Below, in pieces: positions 47,083 through 56,145 of a stretch of DNA of 64,000 nt. Each line of letters opens with the position of its first letter. The stretch's first letter is position 1. Under the pieces are notes generated by a model. It was given only the letters and a program-made list of their open reading frames with translations, was not told the DNA's origin and searched no databases. The position numbers were made by a program, and so were the translations under genes. This DNA comes from Acinetobacter apis (GTDB lineage: Bacteria; Pseudomonadota; Gammaproteobacteria; Pseudomonadales; Moraxellaceae): contig NZ_FZLN01000001.1 in the NCBI RefSeq assembly GCF_900197575.1, forward strand, positions 496,001 to 560,000, in the 5' to 3' direction.

Positions 47083-47997
47083 ATGCTAGAAATACGCCAC
47101 TTGAAAACCTTGCTTGCATTAAGAGAGCATGGCTCCTTGGTTGCAGCAGCAGGGGAGTTATGTCTTACACCTTCTGCAATATCACATCAATTAAAAGAAT
47201 TAGACCATTGGTATGGTGTTGAAGTTGTAAATCGTCGTAGCCGACCAGTTCAATTTTCAAGTGTTGGGCAGCGTTTATTGAAATTGGCTGATGATATTTT
47301 GCCACAATTTCAATTGGCACATAGTGATATCACTCGGATTATCCATGGACAAACGGGGCGGATTATTTTCGCTTCAGAGTGCCATAGCTGCTTTGATTGG
47401 TTAATGCCATTACTTAACCAATACCGTGCGCAATATCCTGATGTAGACTTAGACTTTGCACCTGCATTTGAGTCCAATCCTCATGAGTTATTACAACATG
47501 GTGATTTTGATTTATTAATCACATCAGATCCTATTGAATTATCAGGAATTTCTTATTTTTCTATTTTTGAGTATGAGTCACGATTGGTATTATCAAATAC
47601 CCATCCGTTAGCACGTGCTGATAAAATCACTGTACATGATTTAGCCAATGAAACATTGGTCACATATCCTGTGGATAAACACCGTTTAGACATTATGTCG
47701 CATTTATTTATTCCCGCAAATATTCAACCAAAACACGTTCGAACGACAGATTTAACTCAAATGTTAATTCAGTTGGTGGCCAGTGGTCGAGGCATTGGTG
47801 CGCTACCAGATTGGGTGGTGAATGAATATGAGCAAAAAGGATGGGTAACGAGCCGTCGTTTGACTTGTGTTGCACCTGAAGGGTTACGCCGTACTTTATA
47901 TGCAGGTTATCGACAAGAAGATCAGGATAAAAATTACTTCGAGGGTTTTTTGAAGCAGCTTGAAAAATTTTCACAACAGCGCAGCCAATATTATTAA
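47083..47997 (+). CDS. metR: LysR-type methionine regulator MetR
   Basis: MetR activates methionine biosynthesis genes (metE, metH, glyA in enterobacteria) with homocysteine as co-inducer. From the ATG at 47083 (MLEIRHLKTLLALREHGSLVAAA) the protein has 304 residues with an N-terminal winged helix-turn-helix. Diagnostic motifs are ASECHSCFDWLMPLLN, LITSDPIELSG and VTYPVDKHRLDIM, which match E. coli MetR closely. The usual divergent partner metE is absent; an MFS exporter gene is there instead. Confidence 0.93.
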   Translation: MLEIRHLKTLLALREHGSLVAAAGELCLTPSAISHQLKELDHWYGVEVVNRRSRPVQFSSVGQRLLKLADDILPQFQLAHSDITRIIHGQTGRIIFASECHSCFDWLMPLLNQYRAQYPDVDLDFAPAFESNPHELLQHGDFDLLITSDPIELSGISYFSIFEYESRLVLSNTHPLARADKITVHDLANETLVTYPVDKHRLDIMSHLFIPANIQPKHVRTTDLTQMLIQLVASGRGIGALPDWVVNEYEQKGWVTSRRLTCVAPEGLRRTLYAGYRQEDQDKNYFEGFLKQLEKFSQQRSQYY

Positions 47998-48028
47998 TAT
48001 GTTGCGCTGTAATGCATTCTAGCCAAAT

Positions 48029-48484
48029 TTATTTTTGTGACACAATTAAAGATAAAATCCCTGCTGCAATCAGTGGTCCGACAGGGACACCTTTGAAAAG
48101 TGCAACACCCGCAACCGTACCTATTAATAATCCTGCGATAACATCAGGCTGACTGCTCATCAGTTTCACACCTCGACCACCGAGCCAAGCAACCAATAAT
48201 CCAATTGCAATTGCACAGAGTGATTTTATACTTAAGAACGATTTGATTAAGCTATCACCTGCTAATTTGCCACTCGCGATTGGCGTTAGTACACCAATGG
48301 TTAATATTGTAATACCAATATTTAAAGCATGGCTTTGTAAAAATGGGAAATATGCAGATAAAGGTGAAACTTTAACAATAATGAGCACAGCACTAGCAAT
48401 CGTAATTGATGAATTATTACTTAAAATGCCACAAGCCAATAAAATAAATAAAACGGCAAGATTTAAATCAAGTGATGTCATCAT
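48029..48484 (-). CDS. DUF441 / UPF0756 integral membrane protein
   Basis: A 151-residue YeaL-like protein. Four or five hydrophobic helices span nearly the whole length. Family features are [50 protein letters not shown] and [31 protein letters not shown]. Function is unknown. It converges with metR and has its own promoter before rsuA. Confidence 0.85.
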   Translation of the reverse strand: MMTSLDLNLAVLFILLACGILSNNSSITIASAVLIIVKVSPLSAYFPFLQSHALNIGITILTIGVLTPIASGKLAGDSLIKSFLSIKSLCAIAIGLLVAWLGGRGVKLMSSQPDVIAGLLIGTVAGVALFKGVPVGPLIAAGILSLIVSQK

Positions 48485-48615
48485 AACTTAAACACGCAAA
48501 AATTTTTCTATAGTGTAGCCCTTTTTGCTTAAAACAGGGCTTTGAAAGATAAAAACTCAATTAAAGTCTAATTTTTAGTACACTAGGCGCTATATCAGTT
48601 TTAGCAAATAAAGTT

Positions 48616-49311
48616 ATGCGTTTAGATAAAATATTACATTCACAAGGTATTGGTCCAAGAAAAACTTGTCAGATGCTAATTCAGCGAGGTGCTGTGCGCG
48701 TGAATGGTCTGTTATGTAAAAATATCAAAGAAAGTTTTAATCCAATTGATCTAAATTTTTCAGTATATGGCGATGAATATACCTATCAAGAACATGTTTA
48801 TATCGCGCTTTATAAGCCAACAGGGTATGAGTGTTCACATCAAACATCGCATCATGCCAGTGTTTTTGAATTGCTACCCAATGAGTTTAATGAGCGAGGT
48901 GTTCAAACAGTAGGGCGACTAGATCAAGATACCACAGGGTTGTTGTTATTGAGTGATGATGGGCAATTCATTCAGGCACTGACACATCCTAAAAAGCATG
49001 TTGGCAAAGTGTATGTCATGACAACCATAGAACCGATCACTGCGATACAAATTCAACAATTAGAAGAAGGTGTTGCGCTCAGAAATGAAACTGGGATATT
49101 TAAAGCGCACGATGTTGAGCAATTAGATGAGTACACTCTTCGAATGACAATCCATCAAGGGGTATATCACCAAGTTAAACGTATGATCACTGTGGTTGGT
49201 AACCATGTGACCCAATTACATCGTTCTAGTGTGGGCGGACTAGATTTACCAGTCTCGCTTGAAGTCGGGGAGTGGGTTTATTTAACAGCAGAAGATCGCG
49301 CAAAAATTTGA
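48616..49311 (+). CDS. rsuA: 16S rRNA pseudouridine-516 synthase RsuA
   Basis: RsuA isomerises U516 of 16S rRNA. The 231-residue protein (E. coli: 231) begins with an S4 domain (MRLDKILHSQGIGPRKTCQMLIQRGAVRVNG) and has the catalytic Asp in GRLDQDTTGLLLLSDDG, followed by KVYVMT and YHQVKRMITVVGNHV. RsuA/RluB-type family; RsuA is preferred because of length and the short C-terminus. It converges with the antitoxin-like gene with a 3-base gap. Confidence 0.9.
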   Translation: MRLDKILHSQGIGPRKTCQMLIQRGAVRVNGLLCKNIKESFNPIDLNFSVYGDEYTYQEHVYIALYKPTGYECSHQTSHHASVFELLPNEFNERGVQTVGRLDQDTTGLLLLSDDGQFIQALTHPKKHVGKVYVMTTIEPITAIQIQQLEEGVALRNETGIFKAHDVEQLDEYTLRMTIHQGVYHQVKRMITVVGNHVTQLHRSSVGGLDLPVSLEVGEWVYLTAEDRAKI

Positions 49312-49314
49312 TCA

Positions 49315-49623
49315 TTATTTAGATGCTTGACGGTCATTCTCAGTTTGACTGTCATTCAGTAAAGCATTTAATTCTTCAAAAAATTCATCATGATCATCAT
49401 TGTTTTTCTGCTCAGATGAACGTTGCTTTTTAATTTTGAGAAGTTGTTCTGTATTGATGTTTTGGTTTTCAATGGAGAATGGAATCGATTTAGTCACCAC
49501 CACTTGCTTGAAAAATAAACGTACAGCTTGAGCTGGAGTAATGCCCAATTGTTTAAATACAGCAAATGCTTGTTTTTTTTCTTGTGAGTCTAAACGGACT
49601 TGGTAGACTTCTGTTTTTCTCAT
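49315..49623 (-). CDS. RelB/DinJ-family ribbon-helix-helix protein (orphan antitoxin-like)
   Basis: A 102-residue protein. The N-terminal part (TEVYQVRLDSQEKKQAFAVFKQLGITPAQAVRLFFKQVVVTKSIPF) fits the RelB/DinJ ribbon-helix-helix DNA-binding domain, including the short strand, the G-I-T-P turn and the terminal I-P-F. The C-terminal 45 residues are acidic and polar, as expected for an unfolded toxin-binding arm. No RelE/YafQ-like toxin frame lies on either side. It is upstream of an RluA-family gene only by position (85 bp gap). Confidence 0.75.
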   Translation of the reverse strand: MRKTEVYQVRLDSQEKKQAFAVFKQLGITPAQAVRLFFKQVVVTKSIPFSIENQNINTEQLLKIKKQRSSEQKNNDDHDEFFEELNALLNDSQTENDRQASK

Positions 49624-49707
49624 TATCGGATCAATCTTTAAACGTGTTGAAAGTCATATTTTAACCATATTTTTCTTAAAAGCAATGACTTTGTCATTAC
49701 AGTATAA

Positions 49708-50613
49708 TTACAAATGCAAGTCTTGTTGAGATTCAAATTGCAAAAATTGGCCTGTGACAGGATCTTTAAATTCAAGCTGTTTGGCTAAAAGTTGTAATGG
49801 GCGGTCAAAACAGTCATCAGCAACATGCTTAACAATGGGATAAAGTGGATCATTTTCAATTGGAATTTTTAAATGGTTTAAGTGTACTCGCAACTGATGC
49901 TGTTTTCCTGTTATTGGCTTTAATAAATATTTGGCGCGTTGGGCATGATGTGACAAACATTCAATAACGGTTTCACTATTTGGTTTTTCTTCTGCATCAA
50001 TGCGCATGGTGTAAAACGGTTCACCTTTACATAAATGCAGCTTAATTGTATGTGGGAATTCAAGATGTGGCGCATAGGCTGCTATTGCATGATAGTGCTT
50101 TTGGACTGCCCGATCAGCAAAGAGTTGTTGATACGCTGCTCGGTACGCTGGCTGTTTGCAAAACATGACTAAGCCTGCAGTGTCTTTATCAATACGATGA
50201 ATAGGGGTCAGGTGTGGATTTTGGGTTTCATGTTTTAGGCGTACTAACAATGTTTCTTGAACATATTTGCCTGTTGGACTAATGGTTAAAAAGTGGGGTT
50301 TATCAACCACCATAATATATTCATTTTCAAAAACTACATGATGTGGGAATGGAACAGGCATTTCATAGGCCAAAAAACGATAATAAAATACAAAGCAGTT
50401 TGCTTGATACAAAGTATCTTCTGTTAACTGATTCAAATTTTGGTCAAAAATAAGCTGATGATGAAAACGCAATAACCATTCTTGTGCTGAAATATGTGGA
50501 AATTGCTGACATAAAAAGTCGTAAATGGTTAGGTAATTTGTTTGTGCAGGTAAAAAAACACGGCTGGCACTTACACCATTTTTCATGGGAGGAACGGGTT
50601 CAATTAACGTCAT
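49708..50613 (-). CDS. RluA-family pseudouridine synthase
   Basis: A 301-residue synthase with the catalytic motif HRIDKDTAGLVMFCKQP and MVVDKPHFLTISPTGKYVQETLLVRL. An N-terminal segment (residues 25-85) replaces a regular S4 domain. The C-terminal GKQHQLRVHLNHLKIPIENDPLYP is conserved. The RNA target is not predictable; RluA, TruC and other members share these motifs. Confidence 0.87.
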   Translation of the reverse strand: MTLIEPVPPMKNGVSASRVFLPAQTNYLTIYDFLCQQFPHISAQEWLLRFHHQLIFDQNLNQLTEDTLYQANCFVFYYRFLAYEMPVPFPHHVVFENEYIMVVDKPHFLTISPTGKYVQETLLVRLKHETQNPHLTPIHRIDKDTAGLVMFCKQPAYRAAYQQLFADRAVQKHYHAIAAYAPHLEFPHTIKLHLCKGEPFYTMRIDAEEKPNSETVIECLSHHAQRAKYLLKPITGKQHQLRVHLNHLKIPIENDPLYPIVKHVADDCFDRPLQLLAKQLEFKDPVTGQFLQFESQQDLHL

Positions 50614-50713
50614 TTTTAATACAGTGATTCGGCTAGACAGTACGGTAAATGGTAGGTTTTCTTTGGGTGCAATGGTATCATAATTATATCTGATTTATTT
50701 TTCTTTAAGCCTT

Positions 50714-51190
50714 ATGTCACAGATGTTCACCGTCAATCTTTCATCAGAAGCTGCCACACAAAAAATTGCTCAACTCCTTGCAAAGCACATTGAATGTGGT
50801 GTGCTTTATTTGATTGGTGACTTGGGCGCAGGTAAAACCACCTTTACTCGTTACTTTTTACAAGCGCGTGGCCATCAAGGTGCAGTGAAAAGTCCAACAT
50901 ATACGATTGTTGAGCCTTATGAGCTTCAAGGGCAAGCTGTTTTTCATTTTGACTTATATCGTTTAAATGACCCTTATGAACTTGAATTAATCGGTATTCG
51001 TGACTATTTAGAAACACCTCATGCGCTGTTTCTTTTTGAGTGGCCATCTAAAGGTGAGCAGGAAATTCCTAAAGCCAATTATACGCTTCAATTTGTGAAA
51101 GATGATGTTGATGACAATGCACGTTCTTTACACATCGAAACTGATCAGATTGACTTCATTCAAATACTGCAGGATGAAATGCATGACTGA
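50714..51190 (+). CDS. tsaE: tRNA threonylcarbamoyladenosine ATPase TsaE
   Basis: TsaE is needed with TsaB, TsaC and TsaD for t6A37 formation in tRNA. The 158-residue P-loop protein has GDLGAGKTTFTRYFLQARG, SPTYTIVEPYEL and FHFDLYRLNDPYELELIGIRDYL, the standard TsaE set, ending in an FLFEWPSKG segment. Its stop codon lies inside the start of mutL (8-base overlap), so the two are translationally coupled. Confidence 0.94.
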   Translation: MSQMFTVNLSSEAATQKIAQLLAKHIECGVLYLIGDLGAGKTTFTRYFLQARGHQGAVKSPTYTIVEPYELQGQAVFHFDLYRLNDPYELELIGIRDYLETPHALFLFEWPSKGEQEIPKANYTLQFVKDDVDDNARSLHIETDQIDFIQILQDEMHD

Positions 51191-53120
51191 AGATTCTTCA
51201 CATACCACATCAACAGCACGTATTCATACATTAAAACCTGCTTTAGCCAACCAAATCGCTGCGGGTGAGGTCATTGAACGCCCATCATCTGTGGTCAAAG
51301 AGTTGCTTGAAAATGCAATTGATGCAGGTGCAAATTCTTTAATTATTCGTATTGCCCAAGGTGGCAGTACATTAATTGAGATTATTGATAACGGTGCAGG
51401 CATTCATCCAGATGATTTGCCTTTGGCAGTCATGCGTCATGCCACAAGTAAAATACAAACAGCAGATGATTTAAATGCCATTGCAAGTTTAGGCTTTCGC
51501 GGCGAGGCTTTAGCTTCTATTGCGGCTGTATCTCGGCTAACCATTACCAGTAGCCAAGACGACTCAGGTGTAGGCTATCAATTAGAGGTCAACGGTACAG
51601 CATTTGATCATCAAAATGTTCATGCAACCGCAAGCTATAAAGGGACACATTTACGGGTACAAGATATCTTTTTTAATGTTCCTGCAAGACGCAAGTTTTT
51701 AAAAAAGCCATCTACAGAATATAACCATATTGAAGAAGTGGTGCGCCGTTTGGCGCTCACGTATTTTGATATTCGTTTTATGCTAGAACATAATGACCAA
51801 ATCAAATTGAATTTGCCTCGTGCAGACAGTGGACCACTTCGTTATCAGCGCGTTCAACAATTGCTAGGTAAATCATTTATTGAAAATGCGCATTGGATTG
51901 ATACTGAAATAGAAGGTAAGCATATCAGTGGTTGGCTTGGACATCCCTCAGATGCAAGATCACAAGCTGACTTACAATATTTCTATGTCAATGGGCGGAT
52001 TGTGCGCGATAAAACATTATCCCATGCGTTGAGAATGGCATATGACGGTACTATTCATGGGCATCAATATGCAGGGTACTTGCTCTTTTTAGAAGTTCCA
52101 CCATCGGAAGTGGATGTGAATGTTCATCCAACCAAAAGTGAAGTACGGTTTTTAGATCAGCGTGGTTTACATGAGTTTGTACGCCATTCTGTGAAAGATG
52201 TGTTGTCACAGTTTAAGACCGCTACAGCAGATTTAAGTCAAGCTGCTGCACCAGCCATGCAAGCTAGTCAGTTGGAAGTTAAGCCGCAGCCTCGTTTACA
52301 AGAGACATTTTACTTACATCAAGTTCGTGCTGAACCATCTATTACAGCCGATGATGCAGATCAACAGGTATCATTTTCTCATCAGCCGTCAGCATCTCCA
52401 TACCGCAGTTCAACACAATCATATCAATCGCGTGAGTCTCATACAGGAGATCAGTTTCAAAGTGCGTTAAAATCTTATTTATCGCCATTAAAAGCTGAAT
52501 CAACAGTCGAAGCTGAAACTACAAAACCTGATGAATATCCTTTAGGTATTGCGATTGCACAATTGCATGGCATTTATATTTTGGCACAAAATACACAAGG
52601 TTTGATTATTGTTGATATGCACGCTGCACATGAGCGCATTTTATTTGAACAAATGAAAGCCAGTTGGGATAAAAATGACTTTTGGGCATCGCAGCAATTA
52701 CTGATTCCTAAAATTGTAAGTATTACTGCAGTACAAGCAGAGCGTGTAGAGGGCTTACGTACTCAATTTGAAAAATTTGGTTTGGTGGTTGACTTGTATG
52801 GCGAGTCGCAACTGATTGTACGTGGTGTGCCAGCCATCTTGCATAAAGCAGATTTAACCCGCTTGATCCCTGAATTATTAAATGATTTAGATCCAAATGA
52901 TGCAGCGTATGGCTTACAGCAAAAGCGCGATCATATTTTAGCAACAATGTCATGTCATGGTGCAGTCCGGGCACATCGACAGTTAGGATTATCAGAAATG
53001 AATGCCCTTTTAAGACAAATGGAAACCACTGAGTTTTCAAGTCAATGTAATCACGGTAGGCCAACATGGCGCGCTTTCCCGCTTTCTCAGCTTGATAAAC
53101 TTTTTGCACGGGGAGAGTGA
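51183..53120 (+). CDS. mutL: DNA mismatch repair protein MutL
   Basis: MutL couples MutS mismatch recognition to strand removal. From the ATG at 51183 ([19 protein letters not shown]) the protein has 646 residues. GHKL ATPase motifs are [34 protein letters not shown] and [14 protein letters not shown]. The C-terminal domain carries [12 protein letters not shown], which fits the D(Q/M)HA-x2-E-x4-E endonuclease motif, and QCNHGRPTW. An endonuclease-type MutL is expected in bacteria that lack MutH. An upstream frame to 51102 overlaps tsaE and is not used. The operon continues into miaA. Confidence 0.96.
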   Translation: MTEDSSHTTSTARIHTLKPALANQIAAGEVIERPSSVVKELLENAIDAGANSLIIRIAQGGSTLIEIIDNGAGIHPDDLPLAVMRHATSKIQTADDLNAIASLGFRGEALASIAAVSRLTITSSQDDSGVGYQLEVNGTAFDHQNVHATASYKGTHLRVQDIFFNVPARRKFLKKPSTEYNHIEEVVRRLALTYFDIRFMLEHNDQIKLNLPRADSGPLRYQRVQQLLGKSFIENAHWIDTEIEGKHISGWLGHPSDARSQADLQYFYVNGRIVRDKTLSHALRMAYDGTIHGHQYAGYLLFLEVPPSEVDVNVHPTKSEVRFLDQRGLHEFVRHSVKDVLSQFKTATADLSQAAAPAMQASQLEVKPQPRLQETFYLHQVRAEPSITADDADQQVSFSHQPSASPYRSSTQSYQSRESHTGDQFQSALKSYLSPLKAESTVEAETTKPDEYPLGIAIAQLHGIYILAQNTQGLIIVDMHAAHERILFEQMKASWDKNDFWASQQLLIPKIVSITAVQAERVEGLRTQFEKFGLVVDLYGESQLIVRGVPAILHKADLTRLIPELLNDLDPNDAAYGLQQKRDHILATMSCHGAVRAHRQLGLSEMNALLRQMETTEFSSQCNHGRPTWRAFPLSQLDKLFARGE

Positions 53121-53125
53121 GGGAG

Positions 53126-54070
53126 ATGCGTCAAGAACGACCTGTGATTAATTTAATGGGCCCTACAGCAAGTGGTAAAACAGCACTTGCATGTGAGTTG
53201 TATGAACAAGGTGGGTTTGAACTGATTTCAGTGGACTCGGCTTTAGTATATAAAGATATGAATATTGGCACAGCTAAGCCTTCTGCTGAAGAGCAAGCAC
53301 AGTATCCACACCACTTAATTGACTTAATTACCCCGCTTGAAGTGTATTCTGCAGCAGAGTTTGTGCAAGATGCAGTGCAATTAATTGATCAGATTCATGC
53401 TAAAGGAAAAACACCAATTTTAGTTGGTGGGACTATGCTGTATTTTAAAGCGTTACTTGAAGGATTGTCTGATGGATTGCCAAGTGCAGACCAGTCAATC
53501 CGACAAGAAATTTTAAAACAAGCAGAGGAGCACGGTTGGGAGCAGGTGTATGCAGAACTTCAGCAAGTCGATGCTCATGCTGCAGCAAAATTCTGTGTTG
53601 CAGACAAGCAACGCATCATCCGTGCTTTAGAAGTATACCGCATTACAGGGCGGCCAATTACACAACTGCAAAGTGAACAGTCTAAAACCTTACCATACCA
53701 TTACAATTTTCATAATTATGCATTGATGCCAGAACGGTTAGAATTGCACGGTAGAATTGAGCAAAGACTCAATCATATGTGGCAGGCTGGATTTTTGGAT
53801 GAAGTAAAATATTTGATCCGTAAATATGACTTGAGTCCAGATACGCCCTCTATGCGTGCTGTAGGTTATAGGCAGGTTATCAATTTTCTTTTAAAAAGTG
53901 ATACAATGTGCAATAATATAAAAATTATGGAAGATCAGTCGCTTTTTGCTACACGTCAGTTGGCAAAACGGCAATTTACCTGGTTGCGGTCGCTAAGAGA
54001 AAAACATAAGTTTGTAACCTTTTTATCGATAAAACAGGCACAAGACCACTTGCGAAACTGTTACAGATAA
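53126..54070 (+). CDS. miaA: tRNA dimethylallyltransferase MiaA
   Basis: MiaA adds the isopentenyl group to A37 of tRNAs reading UNN codons; the next enzyme, MiaB, is an Fe-S protein. The ATG at 53126 ([20 protein letters not shown]) has GGGGAG 10 bases upstream. A GTG at 53117 is an alternative that overlaps mutL. Motifs are [28 protein letters not shown] and [14 protein letters not shown], and the C-terminal [13 protein letters not shown]. 314 residues. The tsaE-mutL-miaA-hfq order matches E. coli. Confidence 0.96.
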   Translation: MRQERPVINLMGPTASGKTALACELYEQGGFELISVDSALVYKDMNIGTAKPSAEEQAQYPHHLIDLITPLEVYSAAEFVQDAVQLIDQIHAKGKTPILVGGTMLYFKALLEGLSDGLPSADQSIRQEILKQAEEHGWEQVYAELQQVDAHAAAKFCVADKQRIIRALEVYRITGRPITQLQSEQSKTLPYHYNFHNYALMPERLELHGRIEQRLNHMWQAGFLDEVKYLIRKYDLSPDTPSMRAVGYRQVINFLLKSDTMCNNIKIMEDQSLFATRQLAKRQFTWLRSLREKHKFVTFLSIKQAQDHLRNCYR

Positions 54071-54164
54071 AGCAAAATTTGCGGACTGTCTTTTTTATAA
54101 TTTTTTAAAGAATGAAAGACAGATTTTGCGCTATTTTAATTTGATTTTTTTTGGAGTAAATAAC

Positions 54165-54731
54165 ATGTCTAAAGGCCAAACATTACAAGATCCTTTCTTG
54201 AATTCTTTGCGCAAAGAACGTATCCCTGTCTCTATTTTTTTAGTAAACGGTATTAAATTACAAGGTCATATTGAGTCATTTGACCAATATGTTGTTTTAC
54301 TAAAAAACACAGTAAGCCAAATGGTATACAAGCATGCCATTTCTACTGTGGTTCCTGCTAGAAATCCACGTCCTGCAGGTGCTCCTGCAACAGGTGCGGG
54401 TTCTGCTGGACAACAGTCAGCGAATTCAGGTTTTGGTGGTAATCAAGGCGGTTTTGGTGGCGGTAATCAAGGTGGCTTTGGTGGTGGAAACCAAGGTGGC
54501 TTTGGTGGCGGTAATCAAGGCGGTTTTGGTGGCGGTAATCAAGGTGGCTTTGGCGGTCAGGGTGGTTTTGGTGGTGGTAACCAAGGCGGCTTTGGCGGAA
54601 ACCAAGGATTTGGTGGCGGTAATCAATTTGGTGGAAACCAAGGCGGTTTTAATGCACCACAGCAGCAACCAAATAATTTCGAAGCTGAAAAGTTTGAAGA
54701 CACACCAGATGATGATAAAAACAACCGTTAA
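54165..54731 (+). CDS. hfq: RNA chaperone Hfq with a long glycine-rich C-terminus
   Basis: Hfq is the hexameric Sm-like protein that matches small RNAs to mRNAs. From the ATG at 54165 ([19 protein letters not shown]) the Sm core ends near residue 66, with Sm2 motif [11 protein letters not shown] tail of about 120 residues follows. Much of it repeats GGFGGGNQ-type units about ten times and ends in a polar acidic segment ([11 protein letters not shown]). E. coli Hfq has 102 residues; this one has 188. Long glycine-rich Hfq tails are known from Acinetobacter and Moraxella. The start has TTGGAG upstream, and the extension to 54126 is rejected. Confidence 0.96.
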   Translation: MSKGQTLQDPFLNSLRKERIPVSIFLVNGIKLQGHIESFDQYVVLLKNTVSQMVYKHAISTVVPARNPRPAGAPATGAGSAGQQSANSGFGGNQGGFGGGNQGGFGGGNQGGFGGGNQGGFGGGNQGGFGGQGGFGGGNQGGFGGNQGFGGGNQFGGNQGGFNAPQQQPNNFEAEKFEDTPDDDKNNR

Positions 54732-54745
54732 TTGTTAATTCATCA

Positions 54746-54779
54746 TAAAAAAGACCAGCAAATGACTGGTCTTTTTTTA
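54746..54779. terminator. Bidirectional terminator between hfq and surA
   Basis: AAAAAAGACCAG / CTGGTCTTTTTTT with a 7-nt loop lies between convergent genes. Confidence 0.92.
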
Positions 54780-54791
54780 CGTCTAAACCTT

Positions 54792-56144
54792 TTATGGTGT
54801 AGACGGTGCTGCTGTGGTTGCTGCAGCCGCTTGTGACTTTTTACGGTCTAATGTTGGGTCTTTAATTTCAACATAAGTATTGGCACGTAATTCACGCATC
54901 CAACTGTCTAATTCAGCATCGAATTGTTGCTCACCAAGGTATTGACGTGCAAGACGACGTTGATATTCTTTAGTCATATCTTGTTTTCTAGTTTCAGTCA
55001 CTTGCAATATATGCCAGCCAAATGGGCTTTGGAATGGTTTACTGATTTGACCAACAGGCGTAGATTTCATTTGTTCTTCAAACTGCGGGACCATTGTGCC
55101 TAAATTCACCCAACCTAAGTCACCACCGTCAGACGCTGAACCTGGGTCATTTGAAAAGGCAGAAGCAAGCACAGCAAAGTTTTCACCTTTTTGTAGTCGA
55201 TTATATAGGTTATCTACTTTTTCTTTGGTTTGTTCAGCATTTAAAATTTCTGAAGGTTGTACCAAGATATGACGTACATGATATTGGTCAACAATCATTT
55301 TCTGATCGCTGGCTTTACGGTCAAGCAATTTTAAAATGTGAGCACCATCTGCAGCCGGGATCACTTCGGTTGTTTTACCTGGTTGAATAACTGCAGCACG
55401 CGCAGCAAGCTCTGTTGGAATTTCAGCTAAACTGCGGTAGCCCATGTCTGCGCCTTCAACTTTAATATTGTCTGTTGAAAAACGGCGGCTGATGCTTGCA
55501 ACATCATCAGATTGAGTAAGTGCTTCACGAACCTGTGCTGCAACTTGGTTCACTGCATCTTGGTTTTTATCAACCGCAGAGATACGAATATGGATCAAAT
55601 GGGCTTGGCTACCAATCGCAGCTTGACCTTGCGGAGTTTTTAAGAAGTTATCAATATCTTGGTCACTAATACGAATACGTGACATGATTTGTTGCTGACG
55701 AAGCGTTGTAATTGCTAACTCTTGACCGATACGAGCGCGGATGACTTGATAAGTACCTGGATATTGTGCATCAACTTGCGCTTGGAATGCATCAAGAGAT
55801 TTAATGCCTTGTTGGCTTGCATACTGTAATACAGCAGCATCTAACTCACTATCACTTGGTTGGATGTTATATTTTTTGACCAACTCTAATTGTGCTTGGT
55901 GTGTGATGATGTTGCTGAGTGCTTGTTGCTCTAACAGTAGGTTAGATGCTGGGACTGGTTGCTTTCTTGCTTGTAATTGGCGAGTTAAATCGGCAGTCGC
56001 TTGCTTTAAATCACTTCTTAAAATGACGCTATCGCCCACAACAGCAACAACTTCATCGCTTGTTGCGGCAAATACAGACACTGAGCTTGAAATAAAAAGT
56101 GCAAGTGTCGTTGCTTTAAAAAATCGTTTAAGTTGCTGGTTCAT
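54792..56144 (-). CDS. surA: Periplasmic chaperone/prolyl isomerase SurA
   Basis: SurA escorts outer-membrane proteins, including LptD, to the Bam complex. The 450-residue protein has a signal peptide (MNQQLKRFFKATTLALFISSSVSVFA). A SurA N-terminal domain follows (VLRSDLKQATADLTRQL, NIITHQAQLELVKKYNI). Two parvulin domains come next, around SDDVASISRRFSTDN and VRHILVQPSEILNAEQTKEK with GGDLGWVNLGTMVPQFEEQM. It follows lptD with a 1-base gap, the standard lptD-surA operon. Confidence 0.95.
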   Translation of the reverse strand: MNQQLKRFFKATTLALFISSSVSVFAATSDEVVAVVGDSVILRSDLKQATADLTRQLQARKQPVPASNLLLEQQALSNIITHQAQLELVKKYNIQPSDSELDAAVLQYASQQGIKSLDAFQAQVDAQYPGTYQVIRARIGQELAITTLRQQQIMSRIRISDQDIDNFLKTPQGQAAIGSQAHLIHIRISAVDKNQDAVNQVAAQVREALTQSDDVASISRRFSTDNIKVEGADMGYRSLAEIPTELAARAAVIQPGKTTEVIPAADGAHILKLLDRKASDQKMIVDQYHVRHILVQPSEILNAEQTKEKVDNLYNRLQKGENFAVLASAFSNDPGSASDGGDLGWVNLGTMVPQFEEQMKSTPVGQISKPFQSPFGWHILQVTETRKQDMTKEYQRRLARQYLGEQQFDAELDSWMRELRANTYVEIKDPTLDRKKSQAAAATTAAPSTP

Positions 56145-56145
56145 A

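Noticed and set aside
54429-54650. Tandem DNA repeats that could suggest a CRISPR or a transposable repeat
   Set aside because: They are in-frame codons of the glycine-rich Hfq tail and lack spacers of constant length.
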